NCBI GenBank assembly: GCA_037074765.1 | Contig: JBAMDO010000580.1 | Location: 1,054,001-1,118,000 of the forward strand | Reading direction: 5' to 3' | Origin: Mansonella perstans | Taxonomy: Eukaryota; Nematoda; Chromadorea; Rhabditida; Onchocercidae | Length of the DNA: 64,000 nucleotides | In this document: positions 1 to 20,899 of the stretch, one piece after another | Layout: each line of letters starts with the position of its first letter | How positions within the stretch are numbered: position 1 is the stretch's first letter | Program-made: the position numbers and the translations under genes | The notes under the pieces: generated by a model | The model's database searches: none | Told to the model about the DNA's origin: nothing | The model's input: only the letters and a program-made list of their open reading frames with translations

Positions 1-3000
1 GGTATTTGACAGCAAAGAGAAGATAAATCATTGATTGATGCACTAGACATACAAGTCGCCCGTGAAAGAGCATTTAATAGCACTCTGATTGTCTCTTGCG
101 GCAAAACACTATTGCTCATCATGCCCGCTGGTAACCGCCGACGTATGTAACATATAATCTGCGAAGCAAACGCATCCTGCATCGAGAAAAATGATGAAAT
201 TTGAGAATCTGAATTCGTTACTTCCATCACTTACTTATAGCATTAGAATCAGTTTTACTATCTTACCTACACTAAGGTTAAACACAAGAACAGATCTTAC
301 TCCATATAATGCTAATTTATCATCAATCCATTTATCCAACTTTAGAAAATCTCTTCTCGAAGCCAAACATGCCAAATCAATTGTAAAGGGAAATTGTGGA
401 ACGTTGAATAGTTCGGCTAAGCCCTGAAATGTTAAAAGATTTTGCTTTCTTTACAACTTCCTGTTTATGGTCTATCTGATCAACAAGTAAATTAGCATTA
501 CTGATCTTGTTTAATGCAAGATATATTCATTTCTTGTGACAGCATGAAATGCTAAAAATTAAAATGAATTTATGAGGTCAAACATGGACCAGTTCCTAAG
601 AAAAAAACTTTTTCGCTAAGGCTGCCTAACAGTGGTAATTTGTTGAACTTGAAAACAGCTTACAGCTTCAAATTACATTAAAAATCACAGCAATTAACTA
701 CTAATAAAGAAAAAACTTCATGATGCAGAAATACTGACGTCTGGTTTAAGTTCATGAGCTACTTCTAAGATTCGGGACAATTTTGCCTGATCATCTGGAT
801 TTTTCATATAATAACTGCAAAGAGCAGTTAAAATCGTTGTTCGCAATTGTACTTTTTCTTCGCAATTCCAAACTACATTCAATACCGGAACAGCATTCGG
901 ATGATTTCCAATTAGCGTTGGTATGAGCATTTGCATTAGATGAATGCGCAAATTTGATGTAGGTAACTAAAAAATAATAAAACTGTTTACTCTATGTTCC
1001 AAAATCTCAAAGAATGATAACTGTCTAGAATAATGCAATTTTTTAAAGTAACATGCCTGCATTTGCAATAAAGCTAATAATAAAACATCCGGACAAGCAC
1101 TAGTTGGTTTATGCAAAATACTCATCACAGCATTCACCAGTTTTCTCACTTCACCTAGACGAATTAACGTATCCACCAAATCCAAGCACCGCCTAAAATT
1201 GGATATGTTATAAAAGTTGTCACGAAAATTATTTACAAAAAAATCACAAAAATTGCAATACTCACCAGTTACTTAATTCTCTTGTTTCTTCCGGCTGTAC
1301 TTTCAGTGCAGTCAAATTCACTGCTTTGTGAGGATAGTCAGAAAAGCAGAACACGTCAGGATTTTGTAATATTTGTTCAATCCATGACAACTGCAAAGAA
1401 GCTAATCGTAAAACAATTGCTAAGTTTATTAGAATAAGGTTCGCTAAATATATTCAAAATAAAATCAAAATGAGTCCTTATACAACCCAGTACCCTTAAT
1501 AGGAGATGAAATCACACAAAAAACCCCATTCTAAATTTGTCTAGTGACCTTTTAACAACTATTTCAGATTTACCATTGTTAAATCATCGATTTCGATAAA
1601 ACACATATTTCAATTCGCTTAAATTTCTCAGTAACCGAAAGCAAAAGAAATTATTGCTTTCGCATCACGAATAATCGCACTAGTGACTTATTTGCTAATT
1701 GTCGGTATATTATGTAAAAATTAAGTGATACCTGGCCGTATTTGTGGAAATTCCATTCACGATACAACAGACCTATCGGAAAAGGATTAGAACCAAGACC
1801 TTCTAACAAAATTGAAGTTAGTAATTGCAACTGCGCTTTTGTCCGAATAATAAAATTTGTTTGATCCAGATGCATTATTATTTCCGACCAATTTAGATTT
1901 GGTGCCTACAAAATATTTGGACTTTCATTCGAAAAAGACTTTGTAAAAATCTAAAATAAACCAAAGTTTAAGATTTCGCACCAACTCCCGGACTGCATTG
2001 GCAAAGTTTTTGGCATTCCAAGCAATCTGTTGCACCAATTGTGATGTTGAGCTTATGGTTACGCTCGCAGAATTTTCAGATAGACCACTCGTAGTTGTCG
2101 ACAAACTTTCTGCTGATGAACTTGTTCCAATGGCTGAAAAATTTCTTAATGTTCTTACTAACTTCTGATTAAAAAATGACAAGAAATTCTTCCGTGGGAA
2201 AATTATAAAAAATGATCACCTGGAACACTTCCAGAACGATGATCCCATAAAACACCCGGCTGAACCGACTGTTGCATATTAGAACCGGAACATGTATTTA
2301 TCATCATCACAATAACTCGCGAAAGATTAACGGCATTTAGAATAGTTCCATCCCCGGAATTCAGTGAGATCAGATGCTGACGACATGATTTTACAGTTGA
2401 TGTAAATGTCGTACCAATTTCCTGTCAAATAATTTCCTTTTTCAAACGAAAAAGAACGCCTGCGAATACAAAATACTGAATCAAACAAATTTTCATCCAC
2501 ATTTTTAAATATGATCATAGTCGTAAATTTCGATCACATACCTGAATCTGTTGTGCCAGCAAATTCGGATTTTGATAAGCTAGACTATCCATTATCTCAT
2601 CGAGATCTTTATCTTCCAAATCAACGTAATCAAAGGGAGAGAGATGATTACTTCCAGTTGATGATAACGGTACTTTGAAACTTTCTTCGGGTGCAGCCGT
2701 CAAAATAAATTGGGGTGCTGACAGAGCTCGTATTGAAGTAACACCACGTAAAGTAAGCTCTGCAATACAAACAATGAGCAAATTCCATAAAAGCAAAAAA
2801 GAAATCACTTCAGTATTTCAGCAAGAAATTACTTCAAAACAGTCTCTTTATGAATACTAAATTAAATAAAACAAACATACCTTTTTCGAAAAGTTTTAGA
2901 AAGCTGGTAACCGACTGTCGATCAACGGCAACAAATTCAAGAACCTGCGTTGAAAAAAGAGACGTAAAAATCTGATGAATGAATTCGGTTGATAATGCAC

Positions 3001-4872
3001 AATCAAAGACCGTTGAATTGTCTAAATGGAAATACACATTTTCCGAGTACATTTGCTAGTCTTACACATAACGCAATAAAACTATTGAAAAAGGGAACAA
3101 TTTCTTTGGTTTAAAAATTACCTTTTGTAGCAGCTTCAAATAATTCTATAAAGATAGTACGAAGATATTGGCCAAGTCCTTTGACAACTTGCGGCACAAG
3201 TGAAGAAGAGAAAAGAATAAGGCCAACAAGCACTTGGATTGAAAGATCAACAGATAGTAACGAAACAAGAGTTTCAAGAAAACGTCCGAGTAGACTATAC
3301 TGTATTTCCACTAATCTTTCCTCTAATACTTCAACAAAGCGGTAAAAAAGCCGTACAGAAGTTGCTGTTGGATCTTCGACACAGTTTTTCAGTTGCTGAA
3401 ATAAAACATAGTGCTATTATAACTGCTGATATAGCTATGCATAGAAGTATCCTAGTATACATAATTATTGAAAAAAGATCGGGAAAAGCGAAATATGGGA
3501 AGAAAAATTCCTGAAGCATGACGCCATAAATCAAAATATGCGATTCATTGGTTGTCATGAAACCCGGCCTTGGTAAGCAATGTGAAAATGATACGAACAT
3601 CAAAATAGTGTTAAATAAATTCTCGAATCATAACAGTAAACAGTGACAAAAAATCAGCAAATTAAAAAGTGAAGTATATAAAACAACTTGACGGCGGCAC
3701 ATTAAACTCTACATAAAGAGTGTAAATTCGCTAAGACGCCAATTTTGATAAACGCTTAATCTGAATGATCTTATATTTTTCTACCAGATCTTACAACACA
3801 ATATAGCTTAAAAAATTCACGCCTCGAAAAACCAAAACCAGATTCATTCACAAAGTACAAAGGACCATGCAGATATTTCCACTATAAAATACAAAAGCCA
3901 CGTAATGCTGTCACTTCTCACACACAGCAAAAGCGATAATTTTGTGCCGGAAATATCAGTGGCGGAAAGAATAATTAAGGATTTCGGAAAGCTCATGCTA
4001 ATATGTATAACAAGCTGACCGGTGCAATGGTTTCACAACACAACACCAACCTGTCGAATTACGTACGCGCAGAAGCTGTCTTTTAGTTGTAAATCGTATT
4101 TTCGAGCTGATAAACACTCTGACTGTTGTTGACTAGCTGATGGCTGTTGTTTTTGTAATATACCAGTACTAGTTGATATAGATTGCGCTGTTTTGCTTGT
4201 TGTTGAATTTGAAGTAGGTAGACAATCAGAAAGAAATATATTCGATGTTATAATATTATCAAGCAACACGCGAAAAACGTACTGGTCAACGGTGCCAATC
4301 TCCGTAGACCAAGGTGCCAAAAATATGCGATTTAAGAATTCCTAAAAATTATTTCAAACAATCACAGTGTAAGTGTAATCGTACACCATTAATGACATAA
4401 TGAAGAACTAAAACACGATGCACAAAGCTTATCTGCAAGAAAAATAAAAATAAGACTGCAACTTTCAGAAGAGAGACAGAAAATTTTCATAAATAAGAAC
4501 ATAATATCCTTATGTCTTTCTATTGACAATATAATTAGATTAATTGCTAATTTCATAGCAAATAATCAGATTTTGCTATAGGTCATTTCCTTTTACACCA
4601 ACCTACGTTAAAGTTTCATGTAGGTCTTTACACTGCCACTGCAATAAAGCCTCATGAATTATAGTATACGGATAGAAATAACGCTGAGATTTGGCCAATT
4701 TCCTCATTCAATTCATAAAATACTAATTCGAACTGACAAGTAATAAATTAAAAGCAAAAACCTTATCAAATAAAGAGTCCGGACTATTGGAATCAAATTT
4801 TTCTGCCGCAATAACCAGTAAACGATCAATTGAGGCGAGCGCTATTGAAGTTGGTGTCACATTTATAGACAT
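1..4872 (-). CDS. let-711: CCR4-NOT complex scaffold subunit 1 (CNOT1/LET-711/NTL-1), N-terminal part, runs off left edge
   Basis: Scaffold of the CCR4-NOT complex, which removes mRNA poly(A) tails and represses translation in the cytoplasm. Thirteen exons join in phase: 4872-4762, 4341-4051, 3395-3122, 3021-2881, 2759-2542, 2421-2220, 2157-1982, 1905-1732, 1390-1266, 1192-1057, 966-739, 423-301 and 176-1 (cut by the window). About 790 residues are encoded here, against roughly 2,400 for the human protein, so the MIF4G, CAF1-binding and NOT1 C-terminal parts lie outside. Diagnostic stretches matching human CNOT1 include NPDVFCFSDYPHKAV, CPDVLLLALLQMQ, IPTLIGNHPNAV, DQAKLSRILEVA and LASRRDFLKLDKW, all in the HEAT-repeat N-terminal region. 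The start MSINVTPTS lies 14 bases after a TTTTAG acceptor-like site, fitting trans-splicing. The first two exons align only loosely and the start is the least certain point. One intron (1056-967) appears to use a GC donor. Confidence 0.88.
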
Positions 4873-6040
4873 CAGTAGCCGGGATACTAAAATAACAATA
4901 TACGATACGGTGAGTGATATTTATTTCCATACTGCATGTCTTTTAGAAAATAAAATTCAGAATCAAATCACATCATTGCAATTATTTTGTTGTTACCATC
5001 AAATGCACATGATCGGTAATGGAATCATGGCCTTTCTCATGAAAAACCTGCTAGAAAAAACATTCCTTTGAACTTCCGAACTCCTATAATCTATACACGA
5101 AATCTATACAAAAATAATTACAAAAAACAGGTAAACGCACCATGGACGGAGGCCGACTACCGACATGCAGCACTCCGAATCAGAAGATTAGTGTTTTCTC
5201 AGTTCAAGCGAAATAAAGAACTAGAATTCTGAAAAAATTTCATTACACTTCCTACCATAACACTGAAATACTCGAACATTCAATAGTATAAAACACTGAA
5301 AAAAGTTTTCAATCCTCAAAACTACTACTGAGGTACATGCGAATCATCAGGAATCTATATATTATTTACGGTTATGCCGATAATTTCATAAAACCAACCC
5401 AATGAGTACATTTATTTAAAAAAACAAGCGCTTCAAGTAACACCAATTTCTGATTATTTACGACACATAGACACTATGAAGCAGCCCATCAGCAGGGACT
5501 TACAAATGCCAGGCAAAACAATGAATAAATGAACAATATAAATATGCTCAAGTAAGTCAAGTAAATGACTGTTATACAAAAAAGTACAAAACTAAAAATT
5601 TTTACTTTATTCACTGATGTAAATCTACTTATCAAAAGCTATCGAGATGCAAATAGACTATAAATCTAAGTTATTTCATTATCTTTATAATCAATTATAC
5701 AATTATTCTGAAACACTGATGGCAAAAAACACCCTAATACTTCATTGATTAATAATGGGCTGTACATAATACCAACATCAGTAGAAATTACATATAACTC
5801 AAAGAAAAAATATGAAGTCTAAATGATAACACCGGTACGCATAGAGTAAAAGAATTTTCCATATCATATATTTTTATGAATAGACTTATACTTTTCAATC
5901 ACTTCCAGCATCTTCATCCATTCCTTTTTCATGAGATGCATGCAAACAGCTCTGAATTGTGCAATTTAAAAGCTACAGCAAAATTACGGCTTTTTTGACG
6001 ATAACTCTTCCTCAGAGATATCACCGGCTATAGAACGATA
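4873..6040. other. Intergenic, let-711 5' end to rpn-6 3' end
   Basis: No convincing gene. A plus-strand open frame overlapping the left end is the antisense of let-711 exon 1. A GC-richer patch near 5150-5200 could be an untranslated first exon of let-711, because a donor-like CATG|gtgcgt is present on the minus strand, but it does not join to exon 1 in a coding phase. The right part should contain the rpn-6 3' UTR. Confidence 0.5.
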
Positions 6041-8956
6041 TCATCTTAATTTCTTCACCCGCTGATATAATGCATCCACAACCTGAGCAAATTTTTAATA
6101 ATTATTCATTTGAAACTTTAATCCTGGTATAGACAAACGCACTGGAAGAAAATCTTACTTCACTCATAGCATGAATGGCTTCCACTGCTGCTTCGTACGT
6201 CTTATCCACAGGAGCAAGATCATACACAATCAGCATTCCTTCGCCTTGATGTAAGCTTCCTATAAAAAGAATGCCAGCTTTAATATGTATACATGAATTC
6301 AGTTTCGACACAAACAGGTAATATTAGCAAAAATGCTTGAGAAATATAACTGAATTGCTTGAGAAATATAACCTGAAAACTTCCTATCCAGTATCATTTG
6401 TGATAACTTTTTTTCCACTTTATCCCTATTAAGCCCAATTTTTGAAGCAATATGTTCAAGCTGGACGTAAGAGTACGGCTCAATTATTCGGCACAAATCT
6501 TTTTCGAGCATACTATCACTTAAAGAATTGAAGTGTTTCTTTACAACAGCGTCGCATTGTAGCTCGTCACGAAAACTTCCAAATGCCTGGAGAAAGAAAC
6601 TGATTTAAATGGTATGGCAAGTCATTCACAAATGAAACTATCAAAGACAACATACGGCATTAAAATCAGCCAATGACCGCTTCTTGGCAGCCTCAGCAAC
6701 TGCACGCATGGCATCCAAATCTAATCCACTATATTTCAGCGCTAGCTTCGCTGATAAAATTGTTGAAACCTCTTCTGGTGAATCGAGCATTATCTAGAAA
6801 ATATCACTGCAATAATGTTCAATTTGAAATATCATAAGAAAAAGTTACGAAAAGAGAACACATACATTACCCACACATTCGCGCGCAAAACTAACATTTA
6901 ACAATGAATGTCCGCAAAATGCAAACCTTGCTCAAAAGCATATATTTTAGAGCACGTATAGCGTCTTGTTTATCATTAACGGTATCATATCCTTCGAAGG
7001 CTTCATAAAAGTACGAAAAAGCTGTTTTAAAATCACGTTCACTAGCTGCGTGCAAAATCCCAGACTGCATATCGAGGGCGGCTTGCATGCGAGGAGGCAT
7101 GTAAATTGAATTTGCTGTTGTCCTTGCTGATGTCAGAGCAGCTCTAGCCTGAAAGAAATTCGTCAAGGATGAAAACCAAAAATTTGTCAGATCTTTCTGT
7201 ATTTCACAAGCTTAAACAGTGACATATACAGCAAAATTACAATAAGTACACGATCTTGCGTCAAAAAATCGTCACTTATTACATAATCTTGACGACACAC
7301 TGATATAATTAGAAAAGGGGCGACAAGAGTAAAGTTGCATTAGGCAGCTGTTGATGAAGTAATGTATTCTAACGTGACGAAAGAGCAATTAAGATATCAA
7401 CATTGACAGTTCAGTTAAAAATATCATTTAACCTTTGACAGATTTCCCAAATGGTAGCAAGCTTTGCTTTCCTCCAGTTGCACCTCAACAATCACATCTT
7501 TATCATCAACTTTCTTCAATTCGCGAACCAACTGATTTGCTAAAATGTGTGATTATACAACCAGACACAAAAACAAAAGTTTGATGTTATCCAAGAACTG
7601 CTTTACAAACTGCAAAATTATGCAACGGAAACTGGATGTGAGAGAAGGTAGGGAAATAAGAAAATGTAATGAGACGATGATAAAATGTGTAAATCTTACA
7701 GAAATCCTGAGATTTTGCGAAGAATGAGTTAGAAAATTATAGCCAAGCTGAATGTTTCACAAGCCAAAAGGATTCTCAACTTTGAATCCTTTTGGCTTGT
7801 GAACGTGATTAATAAAAAATGAGCATAGCATGATTGAAAATAATATAAGCTGATCATTGATCATTGTGAATATCTTCGCAAAAAAAGTAATCCTAAAAAA
7901 TTCAAGAATTTATATACCTAAGTTCTGCGCCTGGGTGAACCTGCGAAGATCATTATAAAGACGAACAAGGCGAGCCTGCAATGTCTGTCGCAAGAATGTT
8001 CGATTTTGTTCCGTTGCCCATTGTATGCATTCCTTGCACAGATCAACCTTGAAAATATATCGATGGAAAAATAAATTCATAGACATCAAAGATAACTCTT
8101 GATTTTACTGATCTCTTTTGAATGTTCTGCTTGGTGCTCCAGGTATCAGAATTTTTGGATTGCCTCAGAATATTTTACTAGTCGGCTGAGAGAGGTCATT
8201 AAGACAAACTACGAAAGAAAATCCAATAATTCTTCGGTGAATCTTTTAAAAAAACAATCAGATTACCTTAATATCGCCATCTTGATTATCAATCATAAGA
8301 CATAGGTCAACCAAATTTCGCACAAGTTTGGCCGCTTTTGCCTTGCCTAATGATATAAGAAACGGACGAGTATTCTCGATCATTTTGCGCAATTCTTCCG
8401 TACGTTTATTCTTTGCCAGCATATTACCCAGCTCCATAATTGATTCTTCTTTCTTTTTAATATCTGCCTCATCATTCACTGGTGACTTCACTGGAAAATT
8501 CTCATATGCCGCAAAAACAAAATTACTTTACATAATGTAACTGATAATTTTATAAGGTGATATTTATCAATGAATAAAATGTAGGCATAAGCTACGCATA
8601 ATTTTTGCAACTTTTCCCAAAAAACATTTTTTTATCAGGTTCTGAAAGTTCATAAGATGTAATATCTGAAATTAACAAGGAAGCAGTCTTTTACAGCAGA
8701 ATCAAGCATGAATCTGAAATGTAGTATGATAAGGTCAAGTAATTCATACAAAGTTTGTCCAATCGTGAGTATTACTGTGGAGAACTTTTGCACCATTTGT
8801 AACTCATTAAAACAATAAATATTAACAAATAAATCGAAGAAAAAAGAAAATCTTAAAAAACGAAGTTTTACCAAAACTAGTAAGGTAACGTATGGCGTTA
8901 TCTTCGTTCATATGTGGTGCAGATGACATAGTATCCATGGCAGTGCCGCCGGACAT
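6041..8956 (-). CDS. rpn-6: 26S proteasome non-ATPase regulatory subunit 11 (RPN-6/PSMD11)
   Basis: Lid subunit of the 19S regulatory particle that bridges lid and 20S core. Nine exons join in phase: 8956-8872, 8490-8267, 8047-7918, 7539-7433, 7148-6927, 6793-6656, 6586-6373, 6259-6159 and 6082-6041. The product is 420 aa, against 422 in human, so it is complete. Strong family matches include [60 protein letters not shown] and PVDKTYEAA. The N-terminal half is a helical-repeat solenoid and the C-terminal part (about residues 230-390) is the PCI domain. It ends [13 protein letters not shown]. The chosen ATG ([10 protein letters not shown]) follows an acceptor-like TTCAG by about 14 bases; further in-frame Met codons at residues 7 and 10 could also be used. 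It lies on the same strand as let-711, about 1.2 kb upstream of it, so an operon is possible but not shown. Confidence 0.95.
7756..7803. repeat. Perfect 20-bp inverted repeat (hairpin) in rpn-6 intron
   Basis: The left arm (7756-7775, beginning TTCACAAGCC) and right arm (7784-7803) are exact reverse complements separated by the 8-base loop TCAACTTT. It lies in the 378-base intron 7917-7540. It could be a structured RNA, a foldback relic of a mobile element or a replication-slippage palindrome. Confidence 0.9.
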
Positions 8957-10933
8957 TTCTTCTGCAGTAATTCTGAACTTATTGTTCTCGTACAGAAAAA
9001 TGCTGAAAATATGCTAAGATATCACCAAGCATCAAGCTTTATGTGAATATGAGAAGAGAAATTGTCAAAATGAATTAGGATTTTTTTTTTTAAGTTCTAA
9101 GTTCAAATGATTTACTTAAAATAGATGGTAATATATGTTGACATTCATCATATCAACTATCAAAACAATTTTTCATTTTTTAAGCTAAAATAAAAGATAT
9201 ATGAGATAAATTAAGAGTAAGAAAGAAGTTTAATGAATCATCTAAACAAATCTATATTATGCCATCATATCCATTATAAACAAAGAAAATCCATAAATTC
9301 TTAGAGAAATTTTTATGAGCTATTTCTTCATTTTCTCTTTTCAACAATTTTTTCTAATAATTAATATCATTTTGAATTGAAAAACTTATTGCTAAATTAT
9401 ATTCCTATCAATTCTATGCATTTTCTTCATACAAAAAGAAAAATTAAACTAAATTTGTAATTAATGATATATTTCATAATCCTACTAATTAGTCGTATAA
9501 TTTCATCGATTTTTTTTTAGATCGATGAGAGAGAAGAAAAAAAAAGCAATGGAAGATTTCCCTCCTTTATTTAACTTTTACGTCGATACTTTGACCTTTA
9601 ACCCGCGCAAAAGTTAATTTTCCTACCTAAGCAGACTAAAAAAAAAAAAAAAAAACTCTGATACCATTAACAGTCTACCGTAGTTTAGTACCATACGATC
9701 AAAATGATGACACACAGCGGACGGTACGTTAAGGGATTAGCAACATTTCAGGACCCATTCAACTTATTGCAGCTAAAGCTGTTGCAACCTGATTTCCGTA
9801 CAACAGTGGTTTGTTGGATCACTGATAGTGACTGATAGTGTGATCTGTAGTGGTCAATATCGCAATAATTTTATCGATAGGGAAATGTTAAGAGTTTGAG
9901 CATAGTAGAGTGATATCATTTTTATCTTCATACTTTTATGAGATAATTTGAATGAAAGCTAATTGATGACCAAGGTCAAAATTACACACAATAGTATCCA
10001 TCCATAAAATCCCTATTAATGTCAATTCCATTCAATAAATATTACACCTGTGAACTTTGACCCCTGACCACCATAATTACCGTTATTTCACATCTTTATA
10101 CCATTGTTGTAATCTGTTGACGAAACAAATGGTGTATAATTTAATGACTATTCCTTGCAAATGGTGTAATTTAATGACTATTTCCTTATATATATGAAAA
10201 AATGCGATATTTCATTGCCACACTGATACTTATTTCATATTGGATCAATTTTATGCAATGAGCTAATATAGGCTAAAAACTAACCACCTAATTTATTCAA
10301 TTAACGCAAATTAATTCCACAAATCTCCTATTCCTGTCCATTTTTCACAATTTCGGATAGATCCGTAGATGAAAAATCTCTTAAATTAAGCTGCTGTGAT
10401 TACTAAGTTGTCACTAAGATTACCTGAGATGAAGATATGATATGTATAACTAGAAATTTACACAGCTTTAGTAATTCTGACCCTGGCTATATCAAATTGC
10501 CAACTTAAAACAACCAATGAATTTCTCCTTTAATAGATTCCGCTTTAAGTAGAATAAAATTCTACAGTAGCGAAACATCTTAGCAAATCATGGACGGTGT
10601 AGTGAAAAGAATAGGAAGCGACAAGGTAGGTGATGACAAATATATAATTAAACAAAACTGGAATTTTCAGAATTGATTGGCATATAGCATTTGGCTTTGA
10701 TGTGCACAAATAATATTTTTATTTCAAAAAAAAAAAAAAATTTAAAAAAATGCGCAACTCCCTGTTCATTCATTCAGTGATTCTATATCCCACGAAAGCA
10801 ATCTTTTGTTGTAGCATTTTAATTAAGAAACCAGCTTGCTTGTTATAATAAGCTAATAGAATTATCTTAAAACTTTTCTAGTGATGCCTTTAAAGTCTAA
10901 AATATTTTTCCAACATAGAGGAATCGTAAATGG

Positions 10934-10965
<32 letters not shown>

Positions 10966-11242
10966 GGGAAACTGATTTCACAAAATTACTAATAAAGTTT
11001 CAGGAATGATGAAGGTAATAATTGAACAGTTAAAGAAAAAATTTTTATCAAAACACTAGTTTTAATTGCATCGAATTTAGAAGAGATTCATTTCAGGTTA
11101 TTAATAGAATTAAATAAAGGCCGAAATGAAGTGTGATCATTGAGAGATTAAAATTTAAACAAGATTTCCAGTATTTCGCAAAGTATAGTGAAATATTTGA
11201 AGAGCACGTAATATAAGAGAAATAATTACAATAACAAGAAAA
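8957..11242. other. AT-rich intergenic region upstream of rpn-6
   Basis: No coding exon could be supported. It contains homopolymer runs, including about 32 A residues near 10935-10964, a short direct duplication (gatagtgact) near 9823-9842, and a near-duplicate pair near 10130-10190 built on aatggtgtaatttaatgact. It should contain the rpn-6 promoter and the trpp-3 3' UTR. Confidence 0.5.
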
Positions 11243-12908
11243 CTAGTCATCTCCAGGCGGGATCGACTCTTGCAATATTCGAATGAATTTTACTCTGATC
11301 TCAACAGTCTGACTGTGCTCTTGCACAATAAATGTTTGCACTTCCATGTGCATCATTTCCAAAGCTCCTCGTATTGCGCCGCAAAGTATTTGTGAATACC
11401 TTAAAGATATACTGTTTCACATGACGATAAATTGAGGGAATCTGATTCACTCCTTCTTCTTCTCTCAACCAGATTAGAATGAACTGAATTTATTCCTCTT
11501 GCTTTACGGACCTTTTGAAACATACTGTAATGGCTGGCATTCACATTATTATCGAACCTCATGGTATATATTTCATTGCATTTTTGTTTTATGGATATGA
11601 GAAAAGGAATAAATGTACATATGATATTTAGTGTTTCTATCAAACTGCAGTTCCCATAAAGCCACTGCAATATCCATTAAGCGAAATATTAAGTATTCAT
11701 TGCAGATGTATCGATTACCATTGAAAACCAATTGACAATGAAGCAGCCTAGAAAAAAGAAAATATCAAATGAATTAATGTTTACCTGAGATCTTGTGCTA
11801 ATTCAGGTGGAACTTCAACAAATTCTGCTAAAGGATTCGATTCAAGGATGAGAGAAAACTCGTCATTACGAGCATTCCAATTCGACACTTGCGCAGTTAC
11901 TCCTAAACACACCAAATGCATTCTAAAACATTATTTGCAAGAAAAATCATTAAAAAAATACCTACATATGGAAAAAAATATCTGCAGTTAACTATAAACA
12001 TTAATTGCTTCGATACAAAGAATTTCTTCTCTATAAAATTAAATGGAATGAAAACATGCAACGTTTCGATTTTAGTCTTTTTTTCGTTACCTTGAGCAAT
12101 GACAGAAAAATTTTTTGGTCATCCTGAGTAATGACAAAAAAATTAAGATTTTTCAGAACTGCCATTCTCACCGAGATAACTGCGAAAAGCAACTTTTGCA
12201 AGCACATCAGCAACCTGATGCATGTCTGTACAGCGCTGAATTTGAGAATTCTTTGCTAGCAAATCATCGGCTAATCGTAATCCTATATTGTAGCCCATTT
12301 TGTCTAACTGTCGGTTAACCTTTAATTATTTCGATTTATAATCAAAACAGAAACACTAAAAAAACAAAACAAAACCGAGAAAGAACGATGACAAAAAAAA
12401 CCCAACAAAACAAAAACTTATAAAACTAACTGCTAAAGGACTTTCCAAATCCCGGAGAAGTTCTGCAACCAAAGAACCATACGTAAGGGTGAATAACTCA
12501 CCGCTGATCTAAAAAGGATTAAGAAAATATGAAATATCTTAACAGCAATGTAATTCTGTTCTCCCTTCTTTCAGTATTACTTCGTTCAAACAAGACGCTT
12601 AAGCTAACAATCAAACACAAACTGAGCTAATTCAACTTATTGTGTTCAGTATATCCAATGAAAAACAAAAGATCAATTAATTGATAGTTCTTTCAAATAA
12701 TTATGCATCTTAAATATGTCTAAAATACATCAAATATGTTTAGAATGCAACAGTGACGCACATTCCCCAATCACATAACCGTAGCTTAATACTACCTCTA
12801 CCTTGCCAATTTTCCTCTCCAGGTATTCCACGAAATACCTTTGATCTTAAGTAAAAAATATACCTTCTTTGAATCGATTCCGATCGGAAATTTGGTCTGT
12901 TTCGACAT
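11243..12908 (-). CDS. trpp-3: TRAPP complex subunit 3 (TRAPPC3/BET3)
   Basis: Core subunit of the TRAPP tethering complex and Rab exchange factor at the ER-Golgi. Five exons join in phase: 12908-12864, 12508-12431, 12319-12172, 11902-11785 and 11399-11243. The product is 181 aa, against 180 in human, so it is full length. Family stretches include ELFTLTYGSLVAELL, NRQLDKMGYNIGLRL, DVLAKVAFRSYLG, NPLAEFVEVP and LCGAIRGALEMM, ending IPPGDD. A Cys at about residue 71 (QRCTDM) sits where the human protein carries its buried palmitoylated Cys. The first exon encodes only 15 residues (MSKQTKFPIGIDSKK), recognised because it resembles the human N-terminus and joins in phase to ISGELFTL. The next gene on the same strand, prp-40, begins its 3' end about 0.8 kb upstream. 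Confidence 0.95.
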
Positions 12909-13703
12909 AATGCGTTCAGTATCACAAAATGGCACAAAATAAAAGAGCTGAATAACAAATATTAGCTTATTCTCCAATTACTGAACGAAAATAATTCCGC
13001 GCTTCCCGAAACAATGTTTTAATTAAAATCCTTTTCGCTTAAATTCAATTCTCGTTTCTATATTTTTATACTAAGTTACTCATTCTCATGCCGAACTTCA
13101 CTTAGCTGTTGCGTCAAATCTAATGTTCTCTGTACAAATTTTCATTAAGATTGTGCGTATTTTCATAGCGATAAAAAATTTAGCAGTTATGAAAAATAAA
13201 CTAAAATCTATCTTTCGTCAAAAAAGAGTAAACTCAGCAATTATTTACCGACATGGTCAAACCATAACAATATGGACGCTATAAGCGCCAACTTAAATTC
13301 TGAACATTTATTCACAGTCAACAAAAACAATTTTTGGCTTATTAAAAACCAAGCATAACAGCACTATTGCAATATTTATATAAAGAGCGAAAAGTAGAGA
13401 AATCTCCCAATTATTTTTATAAAATTAGTAGCAAATAGAAAAGAGAATACCACTTTTTAAGAATTTTGAAATCGGATATCTAACCAAGAAGAGAAAAAAT
13501 AATACATAACAAACCAACTTTTCCTCATTTTTGCTCGATTCAAATTCATACTTACTTAATCTAAATTCATAAATACTTGATTTAAATTCATAATTATTTT
13601 GACAAATTTGCTTCTTCTTTTTCCTTATTTACTTCCTTCTCACATGAAACTTTTCATTCCTTTCTCGAGCACCTCTGATCCTCAAAGCACACAATAAACA
13701 TAA
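12909..13703. other. Short intergenic region between trpp-3 and prp-40
   Basis: AT-rich, with no exon seen. It includes a variant duplication near 13549-13595 (attcatacttacttaatctaa-type units). It would hold the prp-40 3' UTR and the trpp-3 promoter or trans-splice region. Confidence 0.5.

Positions 13704-20899
<7,196 letters not shown>

Noticed and set aside
3239..3514. Plus-strand 91-codon frame
   Set aside because: Antisense of a well-supported let-711 exon.
4787..5071. Plus-strand 94-codon open frame
   Set aside because: Overlaps let-711 exon 1 on the opposite strand, and no domain is seen.
5140..5195. Possible upstream coding exon of let-711
   Set aside because: A donor-like site exists, but joining it to the exon at 4872 breaks the frame; at best it is untranslated.
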